Assembly: GCA_937864295.1 (NCBI GenBank) | Contig: CALMJA010000025.1 | Location: 1-64,000, forward strand | Source of the DNA: an uncultured Candidatus Altimarinota bacterium | GTDB lineage: Bacteria > Patescibacteriota > Gracilibacteria > BD1-5 > UBA6164 | Direction: 5' to 3' | DNA length: 64,000 nucleotides | Part shown: positions 11,775 through 23,381 of the stretch, piece after piece | Layout: each line of letters starts with the position of its first letter | How positions within the stretch are numbered: the stretch's first letter is position 1 | Translations under genes and position numbers: made by a program | The notes under the pieces: generated by a model | Databases searched by the model: none | Seen by the model: the letters and a program-made list of their open reading frames with translations, nothing else | What the model was told of the DNA's origin: nothing

Positions 11775-14286
11775 TGTTTACTAAATTTCTAAAATTATTA
11801 ACATGAAAATATGCACCTCAGATAATTCATAATTCCCTTAATTTAGAAGTAAATCTGTCTTCTCATTTTATATTATAAGTTTTATTATCACTTAAAGAGG
11901 ATCATGCATTTGTATATTTTAATAATTCACTATTAAGAGAATTAATAGAGTTATTATTATTATTTAGTTTAACATCTCAAGTATTATTTATAAAATTAAC
12001 TAATTTATTTCAAAAGTTTAATAATTCACTTTTTGATAAAGAATCATCAGTTAAATCAATATTAACATTTCAAATTGCATTAACTAAATCATGTCTAAAG
12101 GTCCATACTCATATTAGATTTAAATCTTTAAAGAAAGAATAAAAATTAACTAAATTTTCACGGTACTTTTCATCTTGAGCAAGCATTGCTTCTTCTGGTG
12201 TAAGATTTAATTTTTGTTTTCAATTAGGTGTGTTTATTTCTAAATTTCATGAGTTTTGGTCATAACTATAATTTTTATTTTCTATTATATTATTGTTTTC
12301 AGTAATATATTGATTATTTATATTATTTAATGTTACTTTATTTTCTTCTGCATAATCTTCAAAACTTAGATTACTTCAAGATTTAACGTAATCAAAATAA
12401 GCTGAAATATTGTTTCAAATAGTATCAAAATTATTAATTTCTTTGTATAAATTTAATATTTCTAAAATCTTATTTTGGTCTTCAATACTTGAATTTTTAA
12501 AATATTTTTTAATAAATTCATTTTTTAAATCATTAATTTTTTGTTCTCTTTCTTCTCATTTTAATAATTTTAATTCTTCTTTTTTTATTTCAGTAAATTC
12601 ATTGAATTTAGAAGATATAAGTTCTCTATTTAATTCTTCTTTTCAATCAACCATTTTTATAAAATCTTTTGAAACTTTAGTTAAGTCCATTTCAGAAGCC
12701 AATTTTTTAATTTCTTGTTTTTTAAAATCTTTAAAATGGTTAATTATTATTCAAAATATTTCTTCTTTCTTTTTACTATCTAATCACTTAATTCATATTA
12801 TATTTAATGTTAATTTTTTAATTATATTATCATCTATTTCATTAATATTTTCAATTATAGATATTATATTTTTTATTTCTTTTGCATTTAATTTTCATTC
12901 TAATTTTTTGTTTAATCATTCTTTAAATTGATTTATTGTTTCTTTTCATAATTTTCATTTTAAATCATTATTTGATTGCTTTGCATCAACTATTTCAGTT
13001 TTTTTATATGATAAATTTTCTCAATTATATATTTTTTTTATATATTCGGCTGTTTTTCTATTTTTTTTATTTATTATATTTATTTTATTTGTTTCTGGAT
13101 TAATTAGATTTTCTTCAATGTAATCTATTAAGTTAGGATATTCTAAATATATCTCTTCTAAAATTTTTCATTTATCTAGAAAAAAATCCATCGCATTTAA
13201 AAAATTGTTTATATCTGATAAATTAAGGTATTTTAATCATTTTATTTTATCTTCTAAACTGTGGTCATTTTTCTTTCATTTTTCATTTAAAAATGCATTT
13301 ATTACATCAGGGTCAGATAATACATTACTAGGTGTATATAAGATATATCAAGGATAAAGTTTAATTATTGAAATTGAAATATCTTTATGAGGTTTTGCCA
13401 TAAATAAAAAAGTACTACCATATCATAAATTTCATGACTCAATTAATTTACATATTATTTTTATATTTTTAGGCTCTTTTTGATTTTGAATTAAATAATT
13501 TGTAATTATTTCTAAATCTTTATTTTCAATACTTTTGTTTTCTGTATTATCAAAATTATTATATTTTTCTTTTAATTTTTCATATTTTACTTTATCTATT
13601 TTATCATATTTTCATATATATATATTTATATCTTGAAACATATCATTTAGTACTATATTATCATTTTTAATTATTGCTTCTATTTTTTCTTTATCTATTC
13701 AAAACGATACAGCTTTTAATAAAATCCATGGAGCAAAATCGACTCATACTTTTTTACATAATTCTTCTAAATTTCATTCTAAAGTATTTTTATCAATATT
13801 TGTTAATGATTCATAAGTTATATCTATTTTTGGATGAAGTAAAAATTCTTTAAAAAATATTGTATTTATTTCATCTAAATATATTCAATTACTTTTTTCT
13901 AAAACTTTGTTTAATAATTCAAAGTCTTGAATTTTTATTATATATTCAGGATTATTTACATAAAAAACTATATTATCTTCTTGATACATTATTTCATCTC
14001 TTCTAGATGATGCTCAAATTGGATTATATTCATTACTTTCATTTCATTTTAATAATTTTAACTGTTGTATTAGTACATTTAAAAATTCTTTTTTTCATTC
14101 TATTTCTTCTAAACGTTGTTTTAATTTCATTTCAGTTTCACTTAAATTTAAATCATCAGTATCAAGTTTTGAAAAATCAAAATTACCTAAAGAATCTATT
14201 TTATTTAATAGTTCTTCTAAGTCTTTTAATTCAAGTGAGTTTATTTCATTTTGATTTAATAATCATTCTATATTTGTTTCTGACAT
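11758..14286 (-). CDS. Large protein of unknown function (842 aa)
   Basis: Not recognised. Very rich in Asn, Lys, Glu and Ile, largely helical by eye, no signal peptide and no clear membrane segment. Begins MSETNIEGLLNQNEIN. The last 170 residues contain NLTPEEAMLAQ...NLVNFYSFFKDLNLIG, which resembles the end of the 748-aa protein upstream (NLSTEEQKLVENN...NIVDFYSTLNKVGL), so the two share a C-terminal domain. It lies downstream of a small coiled gene and the 748-aa gene, all on the minus strand. A structural or surface role typical of giant CPR proteins is only a guess. Confidence 0.85.
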
Positions 14287-14298
14287 TTTATTTTTTTA

Positions 14299-14616
14299 TT
14301 AATTTAAGAGTAATTCAATTTCTATTAGTTCAAATTGTTCTTCTTGTTTTTCAATTTCTATTTTTTTATCAATTTCTTTTTTTATTTTATACTGTTTAAT
14401 TTCTTGTATTATAGATAAATATTCTCTGTATTTATTATCTATAAATTTATAAAGTATTTCTATTTTTCAGCTTTCTAAAAAATCTAGTAATTGTATTAGT
14501 TCTCAATTTGAAAATAATTTAATATTTTTTTTGAGAATAAATTCTAGATTTTTATTATTCATATATCAGATTATTTTAAATATTTTATTTTCTAAAATAT
14601 TTCTATTATCTATCAT
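14299..14616 (-). CDS. Small helical protein of unknown function (105 aa)
   Basis: Hypothetical. Begins MIDNRNILENKIFKIIGYMN; the second half (from about residue 60) is charged and heptad-like, rich in KKEIDKKIEIEKQ, suggesting a coiled coil. A second ATG 18 codons in would give an 87-aa form; the longer start is chosen because the extra residues look like normal coding sequence. Ends 12 bp before the 842-aa gene starts, so the two are probably co-transcribed and may act together. Confidence 0.65.
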
Positions 14617-14670
14617 ATATTTTATAGTTAAATATATATTAAAATAATATCATATTTAATAATTTAAAAC

Positions 14671-14702
14671 AAAAAACAAAGCCTTTTAGGCTTTGTTTTT
14701 TA
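14671..14702 (-). terminator. Terminator of the 748-aa gene
   Basis: AAAAACAAAGCC / GGCTTTGTTTTT stem; stop codon of the gene overlaps its edge. It separates this gene from the two downstream ones. Confidence 0.8.
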
Positions 14703-16946
14703 ACTTCTAATTTTTTGTTCAAAAGCAGGAGAATCAAATCAAAGTAAATTTCATCTAGGAGCAAAAGAAGAAATAAATTTTTGTTCAATTTTAGTATCTC
14801 AAGATTTGTTAACTTGAGCTTCAGCTCAAGAGAATTGAGTATTATTTTTTCTTTCAATATTAGCAACAAAATCATTGATACCAAGAATTGGATTAATAGT
14901 CTCTTCTCAAGTAGATTTTAAGATAGCATTAAGAAAAATTTTAGTTTCATTTTCAGATAAATAATTTTGATCAATTTTAAATCAAACTCATTTAATAGAT
15001 GAAATAACATTAAAAATTTGTTCTTTAATTGGCCATAATTTAGCTAATCAAACTTTGTTAAGAGTAGAGTAAAAATCTACTATATTTTTAAGAGTATCCG
15101 GATTATTTTCAACTAGTTTTTGCTCTTCAGTTGATAAATTTAGTGTTTTTTCTCAAATTTGTACATTTCAATTTTCAGGATTATATTGAGCATCTCAAGC
15201 ATCAATTACTTGATTTGAAGCATTTTCTGTTTTATTTATAGTATCATCAGTTCATATAACTTCCTCTTCAAGTTTTTTCTTTTCAGCATCTAATTTTTTA
15301 ATTTCATTTCTTAAATTTTCATCTGTATTTAATATTTTTTCTAGATGTTCTTTATAATCAAGTTTTCAATTTCATATATCTATTGATTCTTGTTCAGAAA
15401 TTTTACTTACTATTTTTAAAACAGTTTTTGCTTCGGTAGCTTTTGTTGTGCTTGATCTAGCATCTTGTTCATGTTTTCTAGCACCTTCAGGATTTCAATT
15501 TCTTCTAGCTTCATCTGCTAATCTTGTAGATTCTACAGCATCTCTTTTTCATTTTAACTCTGTTTTTTCTGCTGCAAGACTAGTTGCTCTTTTTGGCGAT
15601 AATTTAGCATCATATTTTTTATTGAAATCTTCAATTATTTTAAATACTTTATCTAAATTACTTACACTTAAATTTGATTCAATTTCATTTAATGTTTTAT
15701 CTGTAATTTCTAAAGCTTCTTTATTAGCTTCAATTTCTGATTTTCAATCTTTTATTAATTTTGCTTTAACAGGTTCAAAAAATAGTTTTTTTAAAGCAAA
15801 GTCTTTATTTTTTATTTCTTTATCAAATCTTTTAATTAATTCAGTTTTTTCATCTTTATCATAATTTTTAATTTCTTGTAAATTATTTTTAAAATCTTCT
15901 ATATTTTTAGAAGAATTTAATTTATTAAATAATCAGTTTATTTTTTCTTCTAAAGCTTTTAATGCTTTATCAAATAAATTTATAATTTTATTTACAAAAT
16001 TATCATCAAAAATTTTATTTCACTTATTATCCCTATTTCTTTTTATAAAATCAAAAATTTCCTGTGTTTTTTCTTCTCAAAACTTTGTTTTTAAATTTCT
16101 TGTTGTTAGTTCTCATTTACTTTCTAAAAATCATATATAATTGTTTAAGGCTTTATTTCATAAATTTTTAACATTATTTGTTTTTAATGCAGATTCAACA
16201 ATAGGTACATTTGTTATGTAGTTTCACATACTTGGATGATATGCATGTATATCTCAATTTCAGTTATATCATTTTTCAAGTCATATTCTTTTAATAATAT
16301 CATCTTGAAATTGGTTTGTTCTAATTACTTCTTCTTGTGATGAAAATTTAGCAGCATCTGTTGAATCTAAGCTTAACCATCTAGCTGCATATCAAGCTAT
16401 ATTTCATGTGGTATTTTCTCATTTTTTCTTTCTTTCTTCATTTGAAATTGTTAATAATTTTTTTAATTCTGTTTCTGAAAATTCTTCTTTTTTAAAATAT
16501 TTATCTAATAATTCTTTTTTTTCATTTAATGCTTCAGCTTCTGATCTTGCTTTTTCAGTATCGGTACCTTTCCATTTATCTCAAACTTTACTCCATATAT
16601 TTTTTCTCTCTTTAATTCATCATTTTTCTGCTAAACTAACTATATCAGATAATTCAAACATAATTTTAGTTTTTTCTTTTTCAGTTATTTTTTTATCGTT
16701 ATTTATTGCATCAATAATTGCTTTCTCAAGTTCTCTATACTCTTTTATAAACGAGTTTAACATATTGTCTAATTCTTTATATCTACTAGGATTATTTTTA
16801 CTTTTATCTCTTTCTTTTTTTACTCATTTTGTTAGTTCATATGCCTCTTTAAGAGCGCTTTGTATATCATTATGTGATTCAACTTGTAAAGATAAATTAT
16901 GATATTCAACTTTTCATATTCATTCAGATTCTTGATGAGGATTCAT
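14700..16946 (-). CDS. Large protein of unknown function (748 aa)
   Basis: Not recognised. Mostly charged, Lys/Glu/Asn-rich and probably helical, with coiled-coil-like stretches around the middle (for example LDAEKKKLEEEV). No signal peptide: it begins MNPHQES. The frame has no TAA or TAG but many TGA. The C-terminal approximately 150 residues share a pattern with the 842-aa protein (N-L-S/T-x-E-E, then I/L-V-D/N-F-Y-S), pointing to a common domain in otherwise different proteins. Ends FDSPAFEQKIRS. Nothing indicates an enzyme. Confidence 0.85.
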
Positions 16947-16992
16947 AGTTTTATATAAATTATATATTTTTATTTATATTATTTTACTATAT

Positions 16993-17042
16993 TTTGCTTT
17001 TGAAAGCAAAAATTGGAGCTTTTTTATTTGATAAAAAAAGCT
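16993..17042. repeat. Two AT-rich hairpins upstream of alaS
   Basis: TTTTGCTTT/AAAGCAAAA and, right after it, AGCTTTTTTAT/ATAAAAAAAGCT. They sit between divergent genes. The second may act as a leader structure for alaS. Confidence 0.4.
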
Positions 17043-17086
17043 TTTTATTTAAAATAAAATAAACTTTAAAATTAATTAATTAATTT

Positions 17087-18907
17087 ATGCAATATTTAAG
17101 CGCAGATATAAGACAAAAATACCTAGATTTTTTCCATAGTAAATGACATGCTGTAATTCCAAGTGCACCTGTTGTTCCTGAAAATGATCCAACGGTTTTA
17201 TTTAATACGGCAGGTATGCAACCACTTGTTCCATATTTACTTTGAGAATCTCATCCACTAGGTAGAAGATTAGCTGATAGTCAAAAATGTATTAGAACTT
17301 GAGATATAGAAGAAGTAGGTGATAATAGTCATCTTACATTTTTTGAAATGCTTTGAAACTGGTCTCTTTGAGATTATTTTAAAAAGGAAAGTATAGCTTA
17401 CTCTTGGGAATTTTTAACAAGTAAAGATTGGCTAGCACTTGATCCTAGAAAAATAGCTGTTACAGTTTTTGAATGAGATAATGATGCTCCAAGAGATGAA
17501 GAATCAGCAACTATTTGGGCTAGTGTTGGTATGCCTAAAACAAGAATTTCTTACCTTCCAAAAAAAGATAATTGGTGGGCTGCAGGTGATACTTGACCTT
17601 GTGGACCAGATACTGAAATATTTTATTGGGTATGAACAAGTGAGTTTCCACCAGAATGAAGTAATGTTTGAAATGACGAAAAAAATTGGATGGAAATCTG
17701 GAATAATGTATTTATGGAATTCAATAAATTGCCAGATGGTAGTTTAGTTAAACTTCCTGCTCAAAATGTAGATACTGGTATGTGACTTGAAAGAATTACT
17801 GCAACTTTAAATGGAGAAAAAACAGTATATAACACTGATATTTTTAGTGAAATTATATCTTCAATTTCAAAAGAAATATGAGTTTCATACAATGATGAAA
17901 CTATGAGATCAATTAGAATTATAGCAGATCATTCTAGAACTTCTACTGTTATGATAAGTGACGGAGTAATTCCAGCAAATGTAGATCAAGGTTATGTACT
18001 TAGAAGACTTATAAGAATTGCTATAAGACAAGCTTATAAACTATGATTTAAAGGTGAATTTTTGAGTATTGTATCAAATACTGTTATAGATAAATTATGA
18101 GTTGCATATCCTCATATGATAGAAAAAAGAGAAGAAATTGTTTCTGAAATATTAAGAGAAGAAAAACAATTTTGAGAAACTCTTGAAAAATGATTAAAAG
18201 AATTTGATAAACTAGTTTTTGGTTTTAAAATTGCTTTTGAAAGAACAGGTCAAGTTGTTGATACAATTTCATGAGAAAAAGCTTTTAAACTTTATGATAC
18301 TTATGGTTTTCCACTTGAAATGACAGTTGAATTAGCAAATGAAGCAAATTTAAAAGTTGATAGTGATTGATTTAAAAAAGCATATTTAGAACATCAAGAA
18401 AAATCAAGAACTGCAAGTGCTTGAAAATTTAAATGATGATTATCTGATAGTAGTGATGAAACGACTGCACTTCATAGCGCTACTCATTTACTTTTAGCTG
18501 GTCTTAGAAAATATTTATGAGACAATGTTCATCAAAAATGAAGTAATATAACTGCTGAAAGACTTAGATTTGATTTTTCTAATGATGAAAAAGTTGAAAA
18601 AGATATTTTAGATAAGGTAGAAGCATATGTTAATGATGCTATTAGTGCAGGATTTGAAACTATTATGACAAATATGGATAAAGAAGAGGCTAGAGCTTCT
18701 GGAGTAGAATGAAGTTTTTGGGAAAAATATCCAGAAATAGTAAAAGTTTATTCTATGGTTTGAACAAATTGAACAGTTTATTCAAAAGAATTATGTTGAG
18801 GTCCTCATGTAGAAAATAGTAAAATAATGTGAAAATTTAAAATACAAAAAGAAGAAGCAAGTAGTAGATGAGTTAGAAGAATTAAAGCGGTTTTAATAAA
18901 AGACTAA
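17087..18907 (+). CDS. alaS: Alanyl-tRNA synthetase lacking the C-terminal domain
   Basis: 606 aa against about 875 in most bacteria. The N-terminal class II catalytic core is clear ([30 protein letters not shown]). The editing domain keeps its metal site: HSATH at about residues 463-467 and CGGPH at 570-574. The protein stops about 30 residues after that, so the coiled-coil and C-Ala domain, which help bind tRNA and link editing with aminoacylation, are absent. A terminator follows directly and no fragment of the missing part is seen downstream, so this looks like a true short form. Confidence 0.95.
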
Positions 18908-18917
18908 TAAACAAATT

Positions 18918-18953
18918 AAAACAAAGAAAAACTAGATTTTCTTTGTTTTTTTT
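18918..18953 (+). terminator. alaS terminator
   Basis: AAAACAAAGAAAA / TTTTCTTTGTTTT stem, 5-nt loop, long T-run. Confidence 0.85.
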
Positions 18954-18988
18954 GTATAATATTTTGAGTTTAATAATATCATGTATTT

Positions 18989-19969
18989 ATGGGTAAAAAT
19001 TGAAAAATAAATGTTGTTACAATTGGATGATGAAATTGAAGTTATTGATTATTGTCTAGTATAAGAGATAATGATGATTATAATATATCTGCAATTATTT
19101 CTATGAGTGATAGTTGATGATCTACTGGTATTCTTAGAGAAGAATTCAATATGTTACCACCAGGTGATGTTAGAAGAGCTATTATGGCATTATCTCGTGA
19201 ACATGAAATTGTTAAGCAATTATTTGATTATAGATATGAAAAAGGTTGTAGTGTATGATGACATAATTTATGAAATCTTATAATCACTGCTATGTCTCAA
19301 ATAACTTGAAATTTTGATAAATGACTTAAACAAGTTGCTAAAATGTTTAAAGTTAAATGAAGAGTTATTCCTGTTACATTAGAGTTATCTCATTTAAATG
19401 TAGAACTTGTAGATGGTAGTATTGTAGAATGAGAGACAAATATAGATTTAAAACTTGATGAAAATAGTTCACCTATAAAAAGAGCTTATTTAACACCTGA
19501 TGTAAATGCTAACTCAAAAGCAATAGAAGCTATAAATAAAGCAGATGTTATTATATTATCATTTTGAGATTTATACACTTCTGTTATTCCAAATTTACTT
19601 GTAAAAGGTATAAAAGAAGCAATTAATAAAAATAAAAAAGCAAAAGTTATATATTTTTGTAATTTGATGACAAAACCATGAGAAACTACTGATTTTGAAG
19701 CTATTGATTTTATAGATACTATAGAATTGTATTTATGAAAAGATATAATTGATTATTTTGTAGTAAATAATTGATATATTTCAGAAAAATTGGCAGAAAA
19801 ATATAAAAGTTTAGAAAAGAAAAAACCAGTAAAAGTTAAGTCTGATGATGCTTTTGAATGAAAAAATTATAAAGTAATAGAAGCAGATTTACTTCATGAA
19901 AATACTTTTGTTAGACATTCTTACGATAAGATTGCAAAAGTTATAAAAGACATAATCAAAAAGAGTTAG
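18989..19969 (+). CDS. YvcK/CofD-family protein (gluconeogenesis factor type)
   Basis: 326 aa. Clear family motifs: VVTIGGGNGSYGLLSSIRD at the start, ISMSDSGGSTGILREEF, PPGDVRRAIMALS, GGHNLGNLIITAM, then KADVIILSFGDLYTSVIPNLL and the NLMTKPGETTDF motif. In other bacteria YvcK binds UDP-sugars and is needed for growth on gluconeogenic carbon and for cell-wall balance; the role here is inferred by family. Most glycines of the GGG and SGGS loops are TGA. Convergent with a 62-aa gene. Confidence 0.9.
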
Positions 19970-19996
19970 ACAATTATAAATTGTCTAACTCTTTTT
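19958..19996. terminator. Bidirectional terminator overlapping two stop codons
   Basis: An 18-bp inverted repeat AAAAAGAGTTAGACAATT with 3-nt loop. It contains the stop of the yvcK-like gene and the stop of the opposite 62-aa gene. Confidence 0.88.
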
Positions 19997-20162
19997 CTAA
20001 ATTTTCTAGTTCTTTTTTTTCTTTATCTAATTCTCAAGAATTTTGTGCTTTTTCTAGTTTTAACCTAGCTTTTTCTCTTGCTTCTTCCAAGTCACGAATA
20101 TATTTTCTAACTTGAGCTTTTGTCATTTTTGGATTTGATCATGCTGGTGCAAATTCAGACAT
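19974..20162 (-). CDS. Small coiled-coil protein (62 aa)
   Basis: Hypothetical. MSEFAPAGSNPKMTKAQVRK start, followed by a strongly charged helix with heptads (DLEEAREKARLKLEKAQ ... KELENLEKELDNL). No membrane segment. It converges with the yvcK-like gene and shares its terminator hairpin. Contains two TGA glycines, so it belongs to this genome's code. Function unknown. Confidence 0.7.
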
Positions 20163-20299
20163 AAGATTTTTTAATTAAATTATAATTTTATACTGATCCT
20201 TATTAGAAAACTAAATTATTTCATAATTTAGATCTAATATAGTTCAGCATAAGCAAAGTCAACAATTAAATTTTTTCAAAATTATAATTGCGTCTTAGC

Positions 20300-20908
20300 T
20301 TATATTTCTTTTCTTTCTTTTAGTGCATTAACTAGAGTAATATTATCTGCATATTCTATATATCAACTTGATAATCATCTAGAAAGTCTAGTTATTTTAG
20401 TTTTGTATTTTAGTTTTCTTTTTTCTATTTCTAGTGTTATATAATTGCTTGTAGCTTCTCATTCTATATTTGGATTTGTTGCTAAGATTATTTCTACATC
20501 ATCATCTGATGATATTATTCTTTTGAATAATTCTTCAAATTTTAAATCTCAAATAAAAACTCAATTTATAGGAGAAATAGCTCAACCAAGTACATGATAA
20601 ACTCAGTTAAAACCTCATGTTTCTTCTATTGTTAATAAATCAAGATATTCTTCTACTATTGCTATTAGGTTTTTGTTTCTAGAACTTGATTCACATATTT
20701 TGCATAAATCATTTCATTTATCACATAGGGAATTACAGTTTTTACAAAAACCTATTTTATCTTTTATATTTTTTAAGTTTTCACTTAAATTTTCTATATA
20801 ATTTCTATTTGCATTTAATAAGAAAAAAGCAAGTTTAGTAGCTGATTTTTCTCATATACCAGGCAAATATCATATAGAATTTATTAGTTGTTTTAAACTT
20901 TCAGGCAT
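20300..20908 (-). CDS. recR: Recombination protein RecR
   Basis: 202 aa. RecR acts with RecO (and RecF) to load RecA on gapped DNA. Seen: N-terminal helix-hairpin-helix with LPGIGEKSATKLAFFLL, the four-cysteine zinc finger CKNC...CKIC at about residues 60-75, and the Toprim domain with IAIVEE and the G-x-I-SPINGV and TNPNIEGEATSNYI segments followed by RLSRGLSSGYIEYAD. Length is normal. It lies downstream of the ftsL-like gene, separated by a terminator. Confidence 0.95.
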
Positions 20909-20944
20909 TTTTTTCTATTAGTAAATTTATTTGTATTAGATTAC

Positions 20945-20976
20945 TAAAAAAAGAGTCTTTTGCAAGACTCTTTTAA
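20945..20976 (-). terminator. Terminator of the rsmH-ftsL-like unit
   Basis: AAAAGAGTCTT / AAGACTCTTTT stem with A/T runs, overlapping the stop of the FtsL-like gene. Confidence 0.8.
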
Positions 20977-21338
20977 TAATTATATACATATTGAACATCA
21001 TTTTTTATAACTAGATAATCTGGATTTTCAATTTTTTCCATATTTTCCATATCACTTTCAGACATTATGTTAGACAAACTTTCAAGTTCAGCTATTTTTA
21101 CATCCAATTTTTCTTTTTCCATCAATAGATTTTTTTTCTCTATTTCTAATTGTCTTATATTATATCATTTAGTTGCATTTACATTTAGTATCCAAACATA
21201 ATACAATAGTAACATTGATATTATCGACAATAATGCTATATAAGTCGAATTTACTCAGAAAGTAAATTTCTCTTTTTCTTTTTTTCTTTTAGAAAAATAG
21301 TTTTGGCTAAAATCTTTTGTTACTATATTTGAGTTCAC
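20973..21338 (-). CDS. FtsL/FtsB-like small membrane coiled-coil protein
   Basis: 121 aa, GTG start chosen because a TAA lies just upstream and no ATG is available before the membrane segment. Architecture: short basic cytoplasmic N-terminus (KRKKEKEKF), one membrane helix at about 33-53 (TYIALLSIISMLLLYYVWIL), then a coiled coil (RQLEIEKKNLLMEKEKLDVKIAELES). This layout, and its position 27 bp after rsmH, match ftsL in the mraZ-rsmH-ftsL division cluster. Sequence conservation is too low for certainty; it may instead be a DivIC/FtsB-type protein. Confidence 0.65.
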
Positions 21339-21365
21339 GATTTTTATACTTTACGAAATAATGTT

Positions 21366-22307
21366 TTATATTATTTTTTTTGCAAGTCTAGCTTTTGCAC
21401 TACGACTTCTTGGATTTTGTTTTATTTCTTCCTCACTAGGTAGAATTGGTTTTTTATTTAATACTTTTAGGCTTTTTTTATGTCCACAACTACAAATTAT
21501 ATCATCACAAATACAATCTCTTGTCTCATCTCTAAATATATTTTTTGTTATTCTGTCTTCTAAAGAGTGAAAACTTATAACAAATATATTTGAATCTTTT
21601 TTAAGTAAACTAATAGCATCATGAAGTGATTTTTCTAATACTTCTAATTCACCATTAACTTCAATTCTAATTGCTTGAAAAATTCTTGATTTTACTTTTA
21701 CTCCTCCAGGAATAATTTCTGATAATTCAAGAGTTGTTTCAAATCTTTTTTTTCTTCTTAATTCTACTATATTTTTTGCTATCTTATTTGCTCCAGGTTC
21801 TTCACCATATTTTAAAAATATTTCTCTTAATTCACTATCTTTATAAGAATTTACTATATCAGCAGCAGTTTTTCATTTAGTTTTATTAAGTCTCATATCA
21901 AGTGGACCATCTTTCATAAAACTAAATCATCTATCAGCTTCATCTAAATGTAGAGAAGATAATCATAAATCATAATAGATTCAAGTTATTTCTTTAATTC
22001 AAATTTTTTCTAGTTCATCCTTTAAGTTTCAAAAGTTTGAATTTATTAAGTGTATTTCTACTTTTTTATTTTTGTTTACTTCTTCTAGTCTAATTCTAGC
22101 CAATTCTAAGTTTTTTATATCAGCATCAAATCAAACAAATATATCTCAAGAGTTCATTTTTTCTATCATTTTGCTGGCATGTCATCACATACCTAGAGTA
22201 GAGTCTACAATTATATTTTTTTTATCATTTTTAATTTCAATAGAGTCTACTAATTCAGTTAAAAGCACTGAAATATGTTTATTTTCTATATCTTTTATGT
22301 TACTCAT
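21366..22307 (-). CDS. rsmH: 16S rRNA m4C1402 methyltransferase
   Basis: 313-aa SAM-dependent enzyme. Motifs: VDSTLGMGGHASKM (SAM site, with two TGA glycines), a [29 protein letters not shown] stretch unique to RsmH, VFQAIRIEVNGEL-like (FQAIRIEVNGELEVLEKS) and ISFHSLEDRITKN. C-terminal Cys cluster CICDDIICSCGHKK then PRSRSAKARLA. Length normal. First gene of a unit with the FtsL-like gene. Confidence 0.97.
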
Positions 22308-22600
22308 TAATCAAAAATGTTAAAAAAATGTTAATTTTCAAGAAACTATGTCTATTTATAAGCAAAACTTAATATAGTTTTATTCTTTTTTTCTTAGTTG
22401 TCAAAATATCTATAAATAAACAACTAGACAAGTTGTCTAAAATAAGCTATTGATTATTGTGCTATTAAAAGCTAGTTTTTAACATTTTATTTACATTGTC
22501 TATATTAAAACAAAGTATATATTTAGAGTATATAAAAAAAGTTTGCAATTTTTAAAATATTACTAAAATAGTAATGTTTTATAATTAAAAATTTATAAAA
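22308..22600. promoter_or_regulatory. Divergent regulatory region between rsmH and sufC
   Basis: A 293-bp AT-rich region without a credible gene. It holds an inverted repeat AGACAA-G-TTGTCT near 22432, another (TTACT/AGTAA) near 22560, and the sufC promoter. The repeats are candidate operators, for instance for the Rrf2-family regulator encoded at the end of the cluster, but nothing ties them to it directly. Confidence 0.4.
22496..22523 (+). promoter_or_regulatory. sufC promoter
   Basis: TTGTCT, 16-bp spacer, TATATT, about 75 bp before the ATG. Confidence 0.5.
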
Positions 22601-23335
22601 ATGATAAAGATAAAAAATTTAAAAGTTTGAGTTTGAGAAAAAGTAATATTAAATTGAGTTAATATAGAGTTTGAAATCTGAAAAAATTATTGTTTACTTT
22701 GAAAAAATGGTAGTGGTAAATCAACACTTTCATCTTTTTTGATGTGACATCCATGATATAATTACATTGAATGAAGTGTAGAAATAGATTGAAAAGATTT
22801 ATTTTCTTTATGAGTAGAAGAGAGAAGTGCAGCTTGATTATTTTTGTCATTTCAAAATGTACCAGAAATAACAGGTATAAATTTGTGAGAATACCTTAGA
22901 ATAATTTATAATATTTCATTAAAAAATATAAACAAGGATCAAAAAGATATTTCACCATTTATTTTTAAGAGACATGTTAAAAAATATTTAGATGAGTTAT
23001 CTATTCCTGAAATATTTTTAGATAGAGATTTAAATGTAGGATTTTCAGGTTGAGAAAAAAGAAAGATAGAAATACTTCAAATGAAATTAATTTGACCAAA
23101 ATATATAATACTTGATGAAATTGATAGTTGACTTGATTTAGATGCATTTAGAGCAGTTGCTGAAATGCTTAAGAATTTAAGTAGTGAAAATAATACTCTT
23201 ATTATAATTACTCATTATTTTAAAATCTTGGAATATGTTTCTGTTGATAAAGTTTATGTAATGAAAGATTGAAAAGTAGAAAGAGAATGATGAATTGATA
23301 TGATTAATGAAATTATGGAAAAAGGTTTTGAATAA
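22601..23335 (+). CDS. sufC: Fe-S assembly ATPase SufC
   Basis: 244-aa ABC-type ATPase that powers the SufBCD scaffold. Walker A GKNGSGKST at about 34-42, Q-loop in FLSFQNVPEI, signature FSGGEKRKIEILQM, Walker B YIILDEIDSGLDLDAF, and ITHYFKIL switch histidine. The SGLD and EIDSGLD elements are SufC-specific. Length is normal. It is separated from sufB by a small opposite ORF with its own terminator, so the sufC and sufB transcripts may be uncoupled. Confidence 0.95.
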
Positions 23336-23361
23336 AAAAGGAGAGAGCTTACGCTCTCTCA
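23335..23361 (-). terminator. GC-rich terminator of the islet ORF
   Basis: On the minus strand GAGAGAGCGTAAGCTCTCTC followed by CTTTTTT: a strong stem with a T-run reading away from the small ORF. It also lies directly after sufC on the + strand, where no T-run follows. Confidence 0.75.
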
Positions 23362-23381
23362 CTTGCTAGAAGTCTGAGATA

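Noticed and set aside
12410-16902. + strand hydrophobic ORFs opposite the 842-aa and 748-aa genes
   Set aside because: The minus-strand frames are open over 2.5 and 2.2 kb with sensible composition; the Phe/Leu/Ser-rich + frames are antisense artefacts.
20163-20299. Possible tRNA or small gene between the 62-aa gene and recR
   Set aside because: 137 bp of AT-rich sequence with no cloverleaf or credible frame; probably promoter and trailer.
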